Positions 1 to 7,088 of a stretch of DNA of 14,260 nucleotides are shown piece by piece (position 1 is the first letter of the stretch; each line of letters starts with the position of its first letter). The DNA comes from DATFYI01 sp035315125 (GTDB lineage: Bacteria > Chloroflexota > Anaerolineae > Anaerolineales > Anaerolineaceae). The stretch lies in the NCBI GenBank assembly GCA_035315125.1, contig DATFYI010000326.1, positions 1 to 14,260 of the forward strand. Reading direction: 5' to 3'. The notes under the pieces were generated by a model that did not search any database, had not been told where the DNA came from, and saw only the letters and a program-made list of their open reading frames with translations. Position numbers and translations under genes: made by a program.

Positions 1-235
1 AGCTTTGACTGAAATTATGCACGACCGTACCTCCTTTGTGGTGGCTCAGCGCATCAGTACCGTCCTCAACGCTGATAAGATCATTGTCCTCGATAAGGGC
101 CAAATCGTGGCTGAAGGCACACACGGTGAGCTGATTAAAACCAGCCCGGTGTACCGAGAAATTTATGACTCTCAGCTTGGAAGTGGAGTTCATGAAGAAA
201 CAGAAGAAACTCAGCTGAAAGTAGCGGAGAAATAA
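1..235 (+). CDS. ABC exporter half-transporter, C-terminal end of the ATPase domain (partial)
   Basis: The gene runs in from the left edge; the first whole codon is at base 2 and the stop is TAA at 233-235. Only the last ~77 residues of a nucleotide-binding domain are present: the H-loop region (TSFVVAQRISTV), the following strand (NADKIIVLDKGQIVAEGTH) and the C-terminal helix, with an acidic tail. The H-loop position, usually His, is Gln here (VAQR instead of AHR). In heterodimeric ABC exporters of the TM287/TM288 and BmrCD type, one subunit has this His-to-Gln change as part of a degenerate, non-hydrolysing ATP site. The next gene starts 3 bases after this stop, so the two are almost certainly co-translated partners. 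Walker A, Walker B and the membrane domain lie outside the window. Substrate is unknown. Confidence 0.9.
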   Translation, partial: ALTEIMHDRTSFVVAQRISTVLNADKIIVLDKGQIVAEGTHGELIKTSPVYREIYDSQLGSGVHEETEETQLKVAEK

Positions 236-238
236 CCA

Positions 239-2071
239 ATGGCCTATCAAAGTGGATCTCAAACAACAAACGACATGCGCACCAGGTTATCCAACCGTGG
301 TCCAGGCAGGCCTGTCCGTTATGAAAGACCGAACAATCCCCGCCAGGCCCTGATCCGTCTACTCGACTACCTCAAGCCATTCAAATTCACCATGGTATTG
401 GTGTTGATTTTCGTGGTTATTTATACTCTGCTAGGCTTGCTTGCTCCGTATTTTATGGGAAAGGCAATTGATGAGTTTATCAGCAAAAATGATCCTGCCG
501 GCTTGCTGAGAATGTCACTTTACATGTTGGGAGCTTATGTAGCCAACAATCTTTTCCAGGCTATTGCCAACTGGATCATGGCTCGTGTATCACAGGATGC
601 TTTAAAGCTTGTACGACGGGAACTCTTCCAACATCTGCAAGAGCTTTCCATCGGGTTCTTTGATACCCATTCGGCTGGCGGCCTGATGAGCCGTTTGACC
701 AACGATATCGATGCCATCAACCAGGCGGTTTCTCAAAATGTGGTCTCACTGATTGCCAGCCTGCTGACCATGATCGGTATTCTGGTCACTATGTTTGTGT
801 TGAATCCCTGGCTGGCTCTGGGCTCCTTGCTGGTGCTACCCATCATGGTCTGGTTTTCCGAATTCGTGGCCAAATACACACGCAAGGGATTCCAGGATTT
901 GCAGTTTCAGCTGGGCGGGCTCAATGCCATTTCAGAAGAGACAATCAGTGGTCAGAAAGTGATCAAGGCCTTTCGGCGGAATGAATCAGCCATCGAAGAG
1001 TTCAAAAAGCGTAACCAGGCGGTCTATGAAGCAGGAGTGTTTGCTAACAGTTATGCTCTGTTGCTGATGCCTTTGACTAATATATTAGGGAACTTCTTCG
1101 TAATCGTTCTGGCAGGATTAGGCGGCTGGTTGGCCTTAAGAAATTTAGTCACGGTTGGCATGATTGCCACATTTATTAATTACGGTCAGAACTTCGTCTC
1201 ACCTTTACGGCAAATCTCCAACATATATAACTCCATTCAGGCAGCTCTGGCTGGGGCAGAGCGCGTGTTTGAAATCATCGATACGAAACCAGAAATTGCC
1301 GATCCTCCAGATGCAATTGAGCTCAAGACTGTAAAAGGTGATGTGACTTTCGAACATGTCAAGTTCGGCTATACAGCCGATGTGCCCATCATCAAAGATA
1401 TGACCCTGGAAGCCAAAGCTGGACAGCTCATTGCCCTGGTTGGCCCTACCGGTGCCGGAAAGACGACTATCGTCAATTTATTGACGCGGTTTTATGAAAT
1501 CCAAGGCGGAAAAATCACCATCGATGGCACGGACATTCGTAATATCCGCAAGCAGGACCTGCGTAAAAAGCTGGGGTTGGTGCTGCAGGACACCTTCTTG
1601 TTTTCAGGCACAGTGATGGAGAATATTCGCTTTGGGCGTTTGGATGCCACCGATGAAGAATGTATTCGGGCGGCCGAAATGGCTGATGCGGATCATTTTA
1701 TTCGTCAGCTGCCTCAGGGTTACCAGACGAACTTAAGCGAGCGTGCCAGTAATCTCAGCCAGGGGCAGCGCCAACTTCTTTCAATTACTCGCGCCATTCT
1801 GGCTAACCCGGCTATCTTAATTTTGGATGAAGCGACGAGCAGCGTGGATACCCGCACTGAAGCGCGCATTCAAATGGCTCTACTCAAGTTAATGAAAGGA
1901 CGCACAAGTTTTGTCATTGCCCATCGCTTGAGCACCATTCGCGATGCGAACACAGTGGTTGTGATCGATAAAGGCAGCATTGTGGAAAAAGGTACTCATG
2001 ATGAGCTATTGGCCAAAAAAGGCTTCTATCATCATTTGTATATGAGCCAGTTTAAGGGACAAGCAATTTAG
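239..2071 (+). CDS. ABC exporter half-transporter (fused membrane and ATPase domains), catalytic subunit
   Basis: A 610-residue type IV (exporter-fold) half-transporter. A hydrophilic N-terminus of about 50 residues precedes a six-helix membrane domain (about 50-330) and an ATPase domain (about 365-605). Visible motifs are Walker A GPTGAGKTT (402-410), a Q-loop in GLVLQDTFLF, signature LSQGQ (506-510), Walker B ILILDEATSS with catalytic Glu531, and H-loop His562 in AHRLST. This subunit therefore carries the complete Walker B Glu and H-loop His, while its signature has Gln in place of the usual Gly. Together with the Gln-bearing partner just upstream, this fits a heterodimer with one canonical and one degenerate site. 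ATG at 239 is preceded by CGGAGA at 225-230, good spacing, 3 bases after the upstream stop. Family members export drugs, lipids or peptides; nothing here identifies the substrate. Confidence 0.95.
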   Translation: MAYQSGSQTTNDMRTRLSNRGPGRPVRYERPNNPRQALIRLLDYLKPFKFTMVLVLIFVVIYTLLGLLAPYFMGKAIDEFISKNDPAGLLRMSLYMLGAYVANNLFQAIANWIMARVSQDALKLVRRELFQHLQELSIGFFDTHSAGGLMSRLTNDIDAINQAVSQNVVSLIASLLTMIGILVTMFVLNPWLALGSLLVLPIMVWFSEFVAKYTRKGFQDLQFQLGGLNAISEETISGQKVIKAFRRNESAIEEFKKRNQAVYEAGVFANSYALLLMPLTNILGNFFVIVLAGLGGWLALRNLVTVGMIATFINYGQNFVSPLRQISNIYNSIQAALAGAERVFEIIDTKPEIADPPDAIELKTVKGDVTFEHVKFGYTADVPIIKDMTLEAKAGQLIALVGPTGAGKTTIVNLLTRFYEIQGGKITIDGTDIRNIRKQDLRKKLGLVLQDTFLFSGTVMENIRFGRLDATDEECIRAAEMADADHFIRQLPQGYQTNLSERASNLSQGQRQLLSITRAILANPAILILDEATSSVDTRTEARIQMALLKLMKGRTSFVIAHRLSTIRDANTVVVIDKGSIVEKGTHDELLAKKGFYHHLYMSQFKGQAI

Positions 2072-2168
2072 AAGGTGATTACGCAATTCGCGAGACACGA
2101 AAGGCAGATCAATGCAGCCCTTGTGTTTTCACTTGATTCCACGAGATTCTCACTTAAAAATTACAGAG

Positions 2169-2203
2169 AAAAAAGACAACCTTTTGTAGCGGCTGTCTTT
2201 TTT
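2169..2203 (+). terminator. Rho-independent terminator after the ABC transporter pair
   Basis: A-tract and stem AAAAAAGACAACC (2169-2181), loop 2182-2190, and GGCTGTCTTTTTT (2191-2203). The stem has one A-C mismatch and is followed by six T. It lies about 100 bases after the ABC transporter stop and would end that operon. Confidence 0.85.
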
Positions 2204-2299
2204 GTGTAATTGAACCGTAGGTCGGGTGGTAGAGGTGGAAAACACGCCTTGCTGATATGGTTTGAGTCATGTGCCATGGATTACGGTCGCACCCTCGTT

Positions 2300-2345
2300 G
2301 CACTTATAACCTTCAGATCATAGGTTCGAATCCTGGAATCGTGAG
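2300..2345 (+). pseudogene. Decayed tRNA 3' half (Met/Ile-like), plus strand
   Basis: The segment reads like the 3' half of a tRNA: an anticodon-loop-like CTTATAA (a CAT-type loop with TAT in the anticodon position), a variable-loop-like AGATC, and a T-arm TAGG-TTCGAAT-CCTG at about 2321-2335. The anticodon stem no longer pairs, the outer T-stem is broken, and I found no matching 5' acceptor strand or proper D-arm upstream. GGGTGGTAGAG at 2224-2234 looks like a D-arm fragment but is not correctly placed. A hairpin terminator follows at 2357. I call it a remnant, not a working tRNA. Confidence 0.4.
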
Positions 2346-2356
2346 GATTTAAAAGA

Positions 2357-2380
2357 AAAAGCACCCCTTCAGGTGCTTTT
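2357..2380. terminator. Bidirectional hairpin terminator between two tRNA-like fragments
   Basis: Perfect 9-bp stem AAAAGCACC (2357-2365) / GGTGCTTTT (2372-2380) with a 6-base loop. It has a T-run on the plus strand and, through the A-run at 2351-2360, on the minus strand too. It occupies the same place relative to the tRNA 3' end sequence as the hairpins at 11141-11160, 11221-11246 and 11308-11327, but with an unrelated stem sequence. Confidence 0.75.
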
Positions 2381-2437
2381 AGTAGCGGGGAGTGGATTCG
2401 ATACCCTGCTGGGTACTTACCACTGACCTCCGGGTTA
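2377..2437 (-). repeat. Left copy of a tRNA-fMet 3'-end direct repeat (candidate attachment site)
   Basis: Exact 25-base match (2377-2401 with 11330-11354) and exact 18-base match (2420-2437 with 11356-11373), both in the same orientation as the intact tRNA-fMet gene about 8.95 kb to the right. The two blocks are interrupted only by the T-loop palindrome. Direct repeats of a tRNA 3' end flanking accessory genes are the usual scar of tyrosine-recombinase integration. Here that reading is an inference, since no integrase is in view. Confidence 0.6.
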
Positions 2438-2454
2438 CTCCGAAGCACCCGGAG
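2381..2454 (-). pseudogene. tRNA-fMet-derived 3' fragment with altered T-loop and anticodon loop
   Basis: On the minus strand this is a copy of the 3' half of the tRNA-fMet at 11336-11407. Bases 2377-2401 are identical to 11330-11354 (terminator T-run, acceptor 3' strand, T-stem and part of the T-loop), and 2420-2437 are identical to 11356-11373 (other T-stem strand, variable loop, anticodon stem). Between the two blocks, 18 bases forming the palindrome TACCC-TGCT-GGGTA (2402-2415) are inserted in the T-loop. The anticodon loop is replaced: CTCCGGGT (2428-2435) and ACCCGGAG (2447-2454) form a perfect 8-bp stem around an 11-base loop with no CAT anticodon. No D-arm or 5' acceptor strand is recognisable. 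It could be a displaced attachment-site copy or a member of a tRNA-derived repeat family. Confidence 0.75.
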
Positions 2455-2460
2455 CGGTGT

Positions 2461-3118
2461 GAGCGAGAATCCTGATTTCGGGATCTTTGACCTCAATACC
2501 ATTTTCAACCTCATCAACGCTTTATTTTTGGAGTTGATGTGACCTTTTTATTGTCTCAATCAATTAGATATTTGCGGAATATGTTTAGGTTATTTTAATC
2601 TTCTAAAGCGGAGAATAAATATAATGATTATGTAAGCTAATCGAAAAACTAAGCAATGTGGCTATAAAATCGAGAAAAAAAGAACGGTAGTGTAGAAGCC
2701 TTTCAATGGCTCGTTCGTAGGGTTGATAAGAAACAATCAAGTGGCGGGGACTAATTCTCTCTGATTAATGGATGTGTTTTGGGATCTATTGTTGTAGGAT
2801 TAGTCTATGAATCATGTATATTCGGTTCATACCGGGCATTTACATATTATCGTCGCGAGCTTTTCTGTTAGATAAGATTCCCTGGCTTAAAGGAAGGAGA
2901 AGGCACAATATCCAGAACGAGGTTGAATACCCTCGGACGCGCTTCATTGTTCTGATTCGAAACATATTGCTCCCATACTGGGGGTTCCTGGTAGGCAAAT
3001 TTTCACCAGAAGTTACCTAGCTAAACTGCTGCCCCAGGAGATAACTGTATACTAATCGTGTTACCGATCAACCGCTCGAGGGTCTTGGTAGATACTTTCA
3101 ACTTGGGCAATTTAATGA
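2461..3118. other. Non-coding stretch upstream of the fructose PTS cluster
   Basis: About 650 bases, clearly more A+T-rich than the flanking genes, with no reading frame that resembles a protein. It contains a small hairpin CATCAAC/GTTGATG (2512-2518 with 2533-2539) surrounding a T-rich loop. A possible -10 box TATACT lies at 3048-3053. No transposase, repressor gene or recognisable riboswitch was seen. It may be degraded sequence left at the border of an acquired region. Confidence 0.5.
3048..3053 (+). promoter_or_regulatory. Possible -10 box for the fructose PTS operon
   Basis: TATACT, one mismatch from the sigma-70 consensus, lies about 65 bases before the first EIIA start codon. No convincing -35 hexamer is present 16-18 bases upstream, so this is only a candidate. 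It is the best-placed promoter-like sequence before the operon. Confidence 0.25.
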
Positions 3119-3583
3119 ATGGAAAATAGCAAGATAGAGGTGCTGACTAGCGAAATGGTATTCCTGGGAGCACAGGCAGCCAATAAAGTGGATGCTATCC
3201 GACAGGCGGGTGAGTTGCTGTTTAAGGCGGGATGTATTGCTCCATCATATATTAATGGGATGCTGGCGCGTGAGCAGGTTATGTCTACTTATCTCGGCAA
3301 TGGGATTGCGATTCCCCACGGTGAACTTGCAGACCTGCGATCAGTATATCGCGTGGGTGTGTCGGTTCTTCAGTTGACGGAAGGTGTCGAATGGGAGCCA
3401 GGCAAGCGCGCCTACCTGGTTATTGGGCTTGCAACGATAAATATTGCGCATATTGATGTACTGACCAACTTGATAGACCTGCTGCAAGCGCCTGAAACCA
3501 TCATACAGCTTGTTCACGCCACCGATCCGATGGTTATTGTTGAGACACTTACACGCAGAAGGAGCGAAATAGGATGGAATTAG
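3119..3583 (+). CDS. PTS EIIA component, mannitol/fructose type (free-standing)
   Basis: A 154-residue single-domain cytoplasmic phosphocarrier that would accept phosphate from HPr and pass it to an EIIB domain. The phosphorylated His67 lies in GNGIAIPHG, preceded by MLAREQ with conserved Arg51. The second conserved active-site His111 is kept (AHIDVLTNL). The sequence resembles the EIIA domain of mannitol permease more than that of FruB, but the mannitol and fructose EIIA families intergrade. It is clearly paralogous to the first ~140 residues of the next gene, which suggests a local duplication. The start ATG at 3119 has only a weak ribosome site; the nearby ATG at 3115 runs at once into a stop. 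Its end overlaps the next start by 10 bases, so translation is probably coupled. The partner EIIB is probably the fructose permease at 7089, as no other EIIB is in the window. Confidence 0.9.
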   Translation: MENSKIEVLTSEMVFLGAQAANKVDAIRQAGELLFKAGCIAPSYINGMLAREQVMSTYLGNGIAIPHGELADLRSVYRVGVSVLQLTEGVEWEPGKRAYLVIGLATINIAHIDVLTNLIDLLQAPETIIQLVHATDPMVIVETLTRRRSEIGWN

Positions 3584-6036
3584 AGCGGAGCAACGTTCAA
3601 CTTCATGCTAGGGTGGCCAACAAAACCGAGGCCATTCAAGCAGCTGGCAATCTTCTGGTCAGTGGCCAGTATATGAAAGCCGGCTACATTGACAGTATGT
3701 TGGCTCGAGAAAAAGTAGCCAACACTTTCCTTGGTAACGGCATTGCGATCCCCCATGGGCTGCCGAAGGACCGCGATTTGATCCTGCACACGGGCATATC
3801 AGTCCTACAGGTGCCCAGCGGCGTGGAATGGAACCGGGGCGAGAAGGTCTATCTGGTGGTTGCCATCGCCGCACGCTCGGACGAACACATCGGCATTCTG
3901 GCGAACCTGACCAATGTTCTGACTGACGAAGATACCGTTCGTAAATTGGCCAAGACGGATGATCCAGACGATATCATTATGGTGTTGAATGGATCGCGAG
4001 CGGAGCGTACCGCTCCTTCCGAAATGCCGGCAGATTTCGCCTCCTATGTTGACCTGACCATTCACAACCTCACTGGCCTGCACGCCCGTCCAGCTACCAT
4101 GTTTGCCAGTACGGCTAAGGAGTTTACCTCCGAAGTTCGGGTGCGTTACCGAGACAAGGTATCTAATGGCAAGAGCCTGGCTTCACTACTTAAGTTGGGC
4201 ATTGAATGCGGCGGTGTGATTCGCGTAATGGTGCAAGGCCCCGACGAGGCTGCGGCATTGCAGGCCTTAAAAGAAGCAGTGGAAAGCGGTTTAGGTGAGG
4301 AGGAAGCGCCAGCCGCGGCGGAAACCATACCAGTATACGAGTGGAAGGCTGAACCCGATCAGGCCGTCGTTCCTGGCGTTCCGGCCTCGCCAGGATTAGC
4401 CATTGGCCCGCTGCTATTCTTTAAACGCAACAAATTTGTGGTGGAAGCAACTGCCAAAGACCTGGACGTCGAGAAGACGCACCTGAAAGAAGCTGTCGCA
4501 GCCGCCAGGGTGCAATTGAATGATCTTTACCAGGAAGTCAAAGCCCGGTCGGGCGAAGGTCAGGCGTCGATCTTCCTGGCTCACGCCGAGTTCCTGGATG
4601 ACCCTGAATTAATGCAGGCGGTTGAGGCGCAGATCGAGGCCGGTTCTAGCGCCGGGTGGGCCTGGCAGCAGGCAATCGAAGAACGGGTAAACCAGTTGAA
4701 GAAGGTGGATGATCCGCTGATCGCGGCGCGGGCAGTCGATCTGAGCGATGTTGGAAGCCGAGTGCTAAGTTTCCTGGCCCATCGAATTGAAGAAGGACCG
4801 TTAATGCCGGCGGGGCCGGTCATCTTGCTGGCTGAAGACCTGACGCCCTCAGACACTGCTGGGTTGGACCCGGCTTTTGTACTGGGTTTCTGCACTGCTG
4901 GCGGCGGTCCCACTTCACACAGCGCCATCATCGCCCGTGCCTTGGGCATACCGGCAGTGGTTGGTGCCGGCCCGGCTCTATTAAACCAAGCTGAGGGGGG
5001 CGAAGCCATCTTAGATGGTAATCGTGGCGTTCTTTATATCACACCCAGTCTTGCCACATTGGCGGCCGCCCGTGAAGCACAGCAGGTCATGGAGGGACAG
5101 CGTGAGGCTGAGAAGCTGCGCTGCTACGAACCGGCCCTCATGATCGACGGTCATCGCATTGAGGTGGTTGCTAACATCGGCCGCGCCGAGGAAGCTACAC
5201 AAGCTGTAAATGCGGGCGGAGAAGGCGTTGGCTTGTTACGTACTGAATTTCTCTTCCTAAACCGCACATCCCCTCCTACCGAAGAAGAACAGTTTGTTGC
5301 GTATCGCGAAATGGTACAAGCGCTAAATGGTTTGCCAATTATCATTCGTACGCTGGATATCGGTGGTGACAAGGCGGCGCCTTACCTGAACATGCCGGCA
5401 GAAGAAAATCCGTTCTTGGGAGTGCGCGGTATCCGGTTGTGCCTGGCCAGGCCAGAACTCTTTCGTGCCCAACTGCGTGCAATTTACCGTGCAGCCGAAT
5501 ACGGACTGGTCAGAATCATGTTCCCGATGGTTTCCACGCTCGAAGACCTGGAAGCGGGTAAGGCCATGGCTGCAGAGGTGCGCTGGGAACTGGGAGCGAA
5601 GGCAGTGGAGATCGGAATCATGATCGAAGTGCCTTCAGCGGTCATGATGGCCGAAGAACTCGCTCAGGAGGTCGACTTCTTCTCGATTGGCACTAACGAT
5701 CTGACACAGTACGTACTGGCAATGGATCGCGGGCATCCGATTCTGGCAAAGCAGGCCGATGGTCTGCATCCGGCCGTGCTGCGCATGGTTGATCGGACGG
5801 TGCAGGCGGCGACTGCTGCCGGCAAGTGGGTAGGAGTATGTGGTGGGATTGCCGGCGACCCACGCGGTGCGGCCATCCTGACCGGGCTGGGAGTAACTGA
5901 ACTCAGCGTCTCGATTCCCAGCATTGCCGCCATCAAAGCCCAAGTGCGCCGCCTTTCTTTGGTCAAGGCACAGGCCCTGGCTCGTCAGGCTGTTGCCTGC
6001 CGGACAGCCGCCGAGGTGCGCAGCCTGCCGTTCTAA
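3574..6036 (+). CDS. fruB: Multiphosphoryl transfer protein: EIIA-HPr-Enzyme I fusion
   Basis: An 820-residue cytoplasmic fusion of three phosphotransfer modules. EIIA (about 1-140) is of mannitol/fructose type, with His61 in AIPHG and His105 in DEHIGIL. HPr (about 157-242) has phosphorylated His170 in GLHARPA, and Ser201 in NGKSL at the Ser46-like regulatory position. Enzyme I (about 262-820) has active His449 in GGPTSHSAI, PEP-site Arg556 in GVGLLRTEF, then RTLDIGGDK, EVPSA, GTNDLTQY and Cys756 in VCGGIAGDP. It would autophosphorylate from PEP and relay phosphate through HPr to EIIA. The same order occurs in proteobacterial FruB-type multiphosphoryl transfer proteins, hence the symbol. AGAAGGAG at 3557-3564 sets the start at ATG 3574, inside the end of the upstream EIIA gene. 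No separate ptsH or ptsI is seen, so this may serve as the cell's general PTS enzyme. No HPr kinase gene is in view. Confidence 0.95.
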   Translation: MELERSNVQLHARVANKTEAIQAAGNLLVSGQYMKAGYIDSMLAREKVANTFLGNGIAIPHGLPKDRDLILHTGISVLQVPSGVEWNRGEKVYLVVAIAARSDEHIGILANLTNVLTDEDTVRKLAKTDDPDDIIMVLNGSRAERTAPSEMPADFASYVDLTIHNLTGLHARPATMFASTAKEFTSEVRVRYRDKVSNGKSLASLLKLGIECGGVIRVMVQGPDEAAALQALKEAVESGLGEEEAPAAAETIPVYEWKAEPDQAVVPGVPASPGLAIGPLLFFKRNKFVVEATAKDLDVEKTHLKEAVAAARVQLNDLYQEVKARSGEGQASIFLAHAEFLDDPELMQAVEAQIEAGSSAGWAWQQAIEERVNQLKKVDDPLIAARAVDLSDVGSRVLSFLAHRIEEGPLMPAGPVILLAEDLTPSDTAGLDPAFVLGFCTAGGGPTSHSAIIARALGIPAVVGAGPALLNQAEGGEAILDGNRGVLYITPSLATLAAAREAQQVMEGQREAEKLRCYEPALMIDGHRIEVVANIGRAEEATQAVNAGGEGVGLLRTEFLFLNRTSPPTEEEQFVAYREMVQALNGLPIIIRTLDIGGDKAAPYLNMPAEENPFLGVRGIRLCLARPELFRAQLRAIYRAAEYGLVRIMFPMVSTLEDLEAGKAMAAEVRWELGAKAVEIGIMIEVPSAVMMAEELAQEVDFFSIGTNDLTQYVLAMDRGHPILAKQADGLHPAVLRMVDRTVQAATAAGKWVGVCGGIAGDPRGAAILTGLGVTELSVSIPSIAAIKAQVRRLSLVKAQALARQAVACRTAAEVRSLPF

Positions 6037-6109
6037 CAGCGTGTGGGTTATGAAGCTGCAGGCATCGATCCTTTAATTGGAAGGCTGGAATTCCAAAGGT
6101 AGGTCGATT

Positions 6110-7060
6110 ATGGATCAAGCGAATCGGGTTGTCACGGTCACTATCAATCCCGCTATTGATCAGACTATCACGATACCGAATTTCACGGCCGGCGCCGTGA
6201 ACCGCGTCCAGACGTCACAGATGGATGCCGGCGGCAAGGGTATCAATGTCGCCTCGTTTCTGGCTGATTTTGGCCAGCCGGCTACGGTTACCGGATTCCT
6301 CGGTGTCGGCAATGACGACATCTTTCGCCGCTTATTTGAGCGAAAAGGCATCGAAGACCGTTGTGTTCGTATCGCCGGCCATACGCGCATTGGCGTCAAG
6401 GTGAGCGATGATATCCTCCATCAGACCACGGACATTAACTTTCCCGGTGAGACACCTAGCTCAGCCGATATTGCAACCCTTTTTGAAATCTTGGCTGGGC
6501 TTGCCGTCGATCACAAATGGTTTGTGCTTTCTGGCAGTATTCCAGGCGGGGTTTCTGCCGGCATCTATGAGGAAATGGTGCGGATGCTGGTGGATAAGAA
6601 GGTCGTGCTCGACACCAGCGGCGAAGGTTTCCGTCAGGCTGTGCCTGCGGGACCCTGGCTCATCAAGCCAAACGTAGATGAGCTGAGTGAATATGCCGGA
6701 AAGTCATTGGATTCACCCGGTGCCATCGTGGATCAGGCCCGCGCAATCATGAGCCGCTACAATATCCACAGCGTGGTCATCTCAATGGGACATAAAGGAG
6801 CTATCTTTGTCGAAGGAGACGAAACGATTTGGGCAATACCCCCGTCCGTCGAAGTTAAAAGTACGGTGGGTGCTGGCGACGCAATGGTCGCCGGCATCGT
6901 TGCCGGAAAGATTAGCGGCCTTGCTCTAGCCGAGTGCGCCCGATTGGCGACCGCTTTCTCGGTAACCGCCATCAGCCACATCGGATCTGGACTGCCTTCA
7001 ATTGAAGCAGTTCAATCTGTGAGAGAACGGGTTAATATCCGAGAATTATCCAAGGCATAG
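6110..7060 (+). CDS. fruK: 1-phosphofructokinase (PfkB family)
   Basis: A 316-residue PfkB/ribokinase-fold kinase predicted to convert fructose-1-phosphate and ATP to fructose-1,6-bisphosphate. Visible motifs are the N-terminal TVTINPAIDQT typical of FruK/LacC, PfkB signature 1 in GGKGINVASFLADFG (from residue 41), LSGSIPGG, and signature 2 GAGDAMVAG with catalytic Asp257. The related tagatose-6-phosphate kinases share these motifs; the fructose PTS genes on both sides favour FruK. I set the start at ATG 6110, since AAAGGTAGG (6095-6103) lies just upstream and the protein then begins like its family. A TTG at 6077 in frame would add 11 unlikely residues. A small inverted repeat TTGGAA/TTCCAA (6077-6082 with 6091-6096) abuts the ribosome site. 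It follows the fusion gene by 73 bases and precedes the permease by 28. Confidence 0.93.
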   Translation: MDQANRVVTVTINPAIDQTITIPNFTAGAVNRVQTSQMDAGGKGINVASFLADFGQPATVTGFLGVGNDDIFRRLFERKGIEDRCVRIAGHTRIGVKVSDDILHQTTDINFPGETPSSADIATLFEILAGLAVDHKWFVLSGSIPGGVSAGIYEEMVRMLVDKKVVLDTSGEGFRQAVPAGPWLIKPNVDELSEYAGKSLDSPGAIVDQARAIMSRYNIHSVVISMGHKGAIFVEGDETIWAIPPSVEVKSTVGAGDAMVAGIVAGKISGLALAECARLATAFSVTAISHIGSGLPSIEAVQSVRERVNIRELSKA

Positions 7061-7088
7061 TTTTGGCATTGTTAAAAGGAGCTAATAT

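Noticed and set aside
2381..2454. Functional tRNA or T-box leader
   Set aside because: The anticodon loop and the 5' half are missing, and there is no T-box consensus or downstream aminoacyl-tRNA synthetase or amino-acid gene.
2281..2517. Minus-strand open reading frame of 78 codons
   Set aside because: It lies over tRNA-like fragments. Its peptide (SRIRTYDL and NPEVSG stretches) is the kind produced by translating tRNA T-arm sequence.
2814..3020. Plus-strand open reading frame of 68 codons in the gap before the PTS cluster
   Set aside because: No ribosome site, no recognisable family and atypical composition; it looks like chance in non-coding sequence.
6077..6109. TTG start for 1-phosphofructokinase
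   Set aside because: The ATG at 6110 has a proper ribosome site and gives the N-terminus usual for the family.
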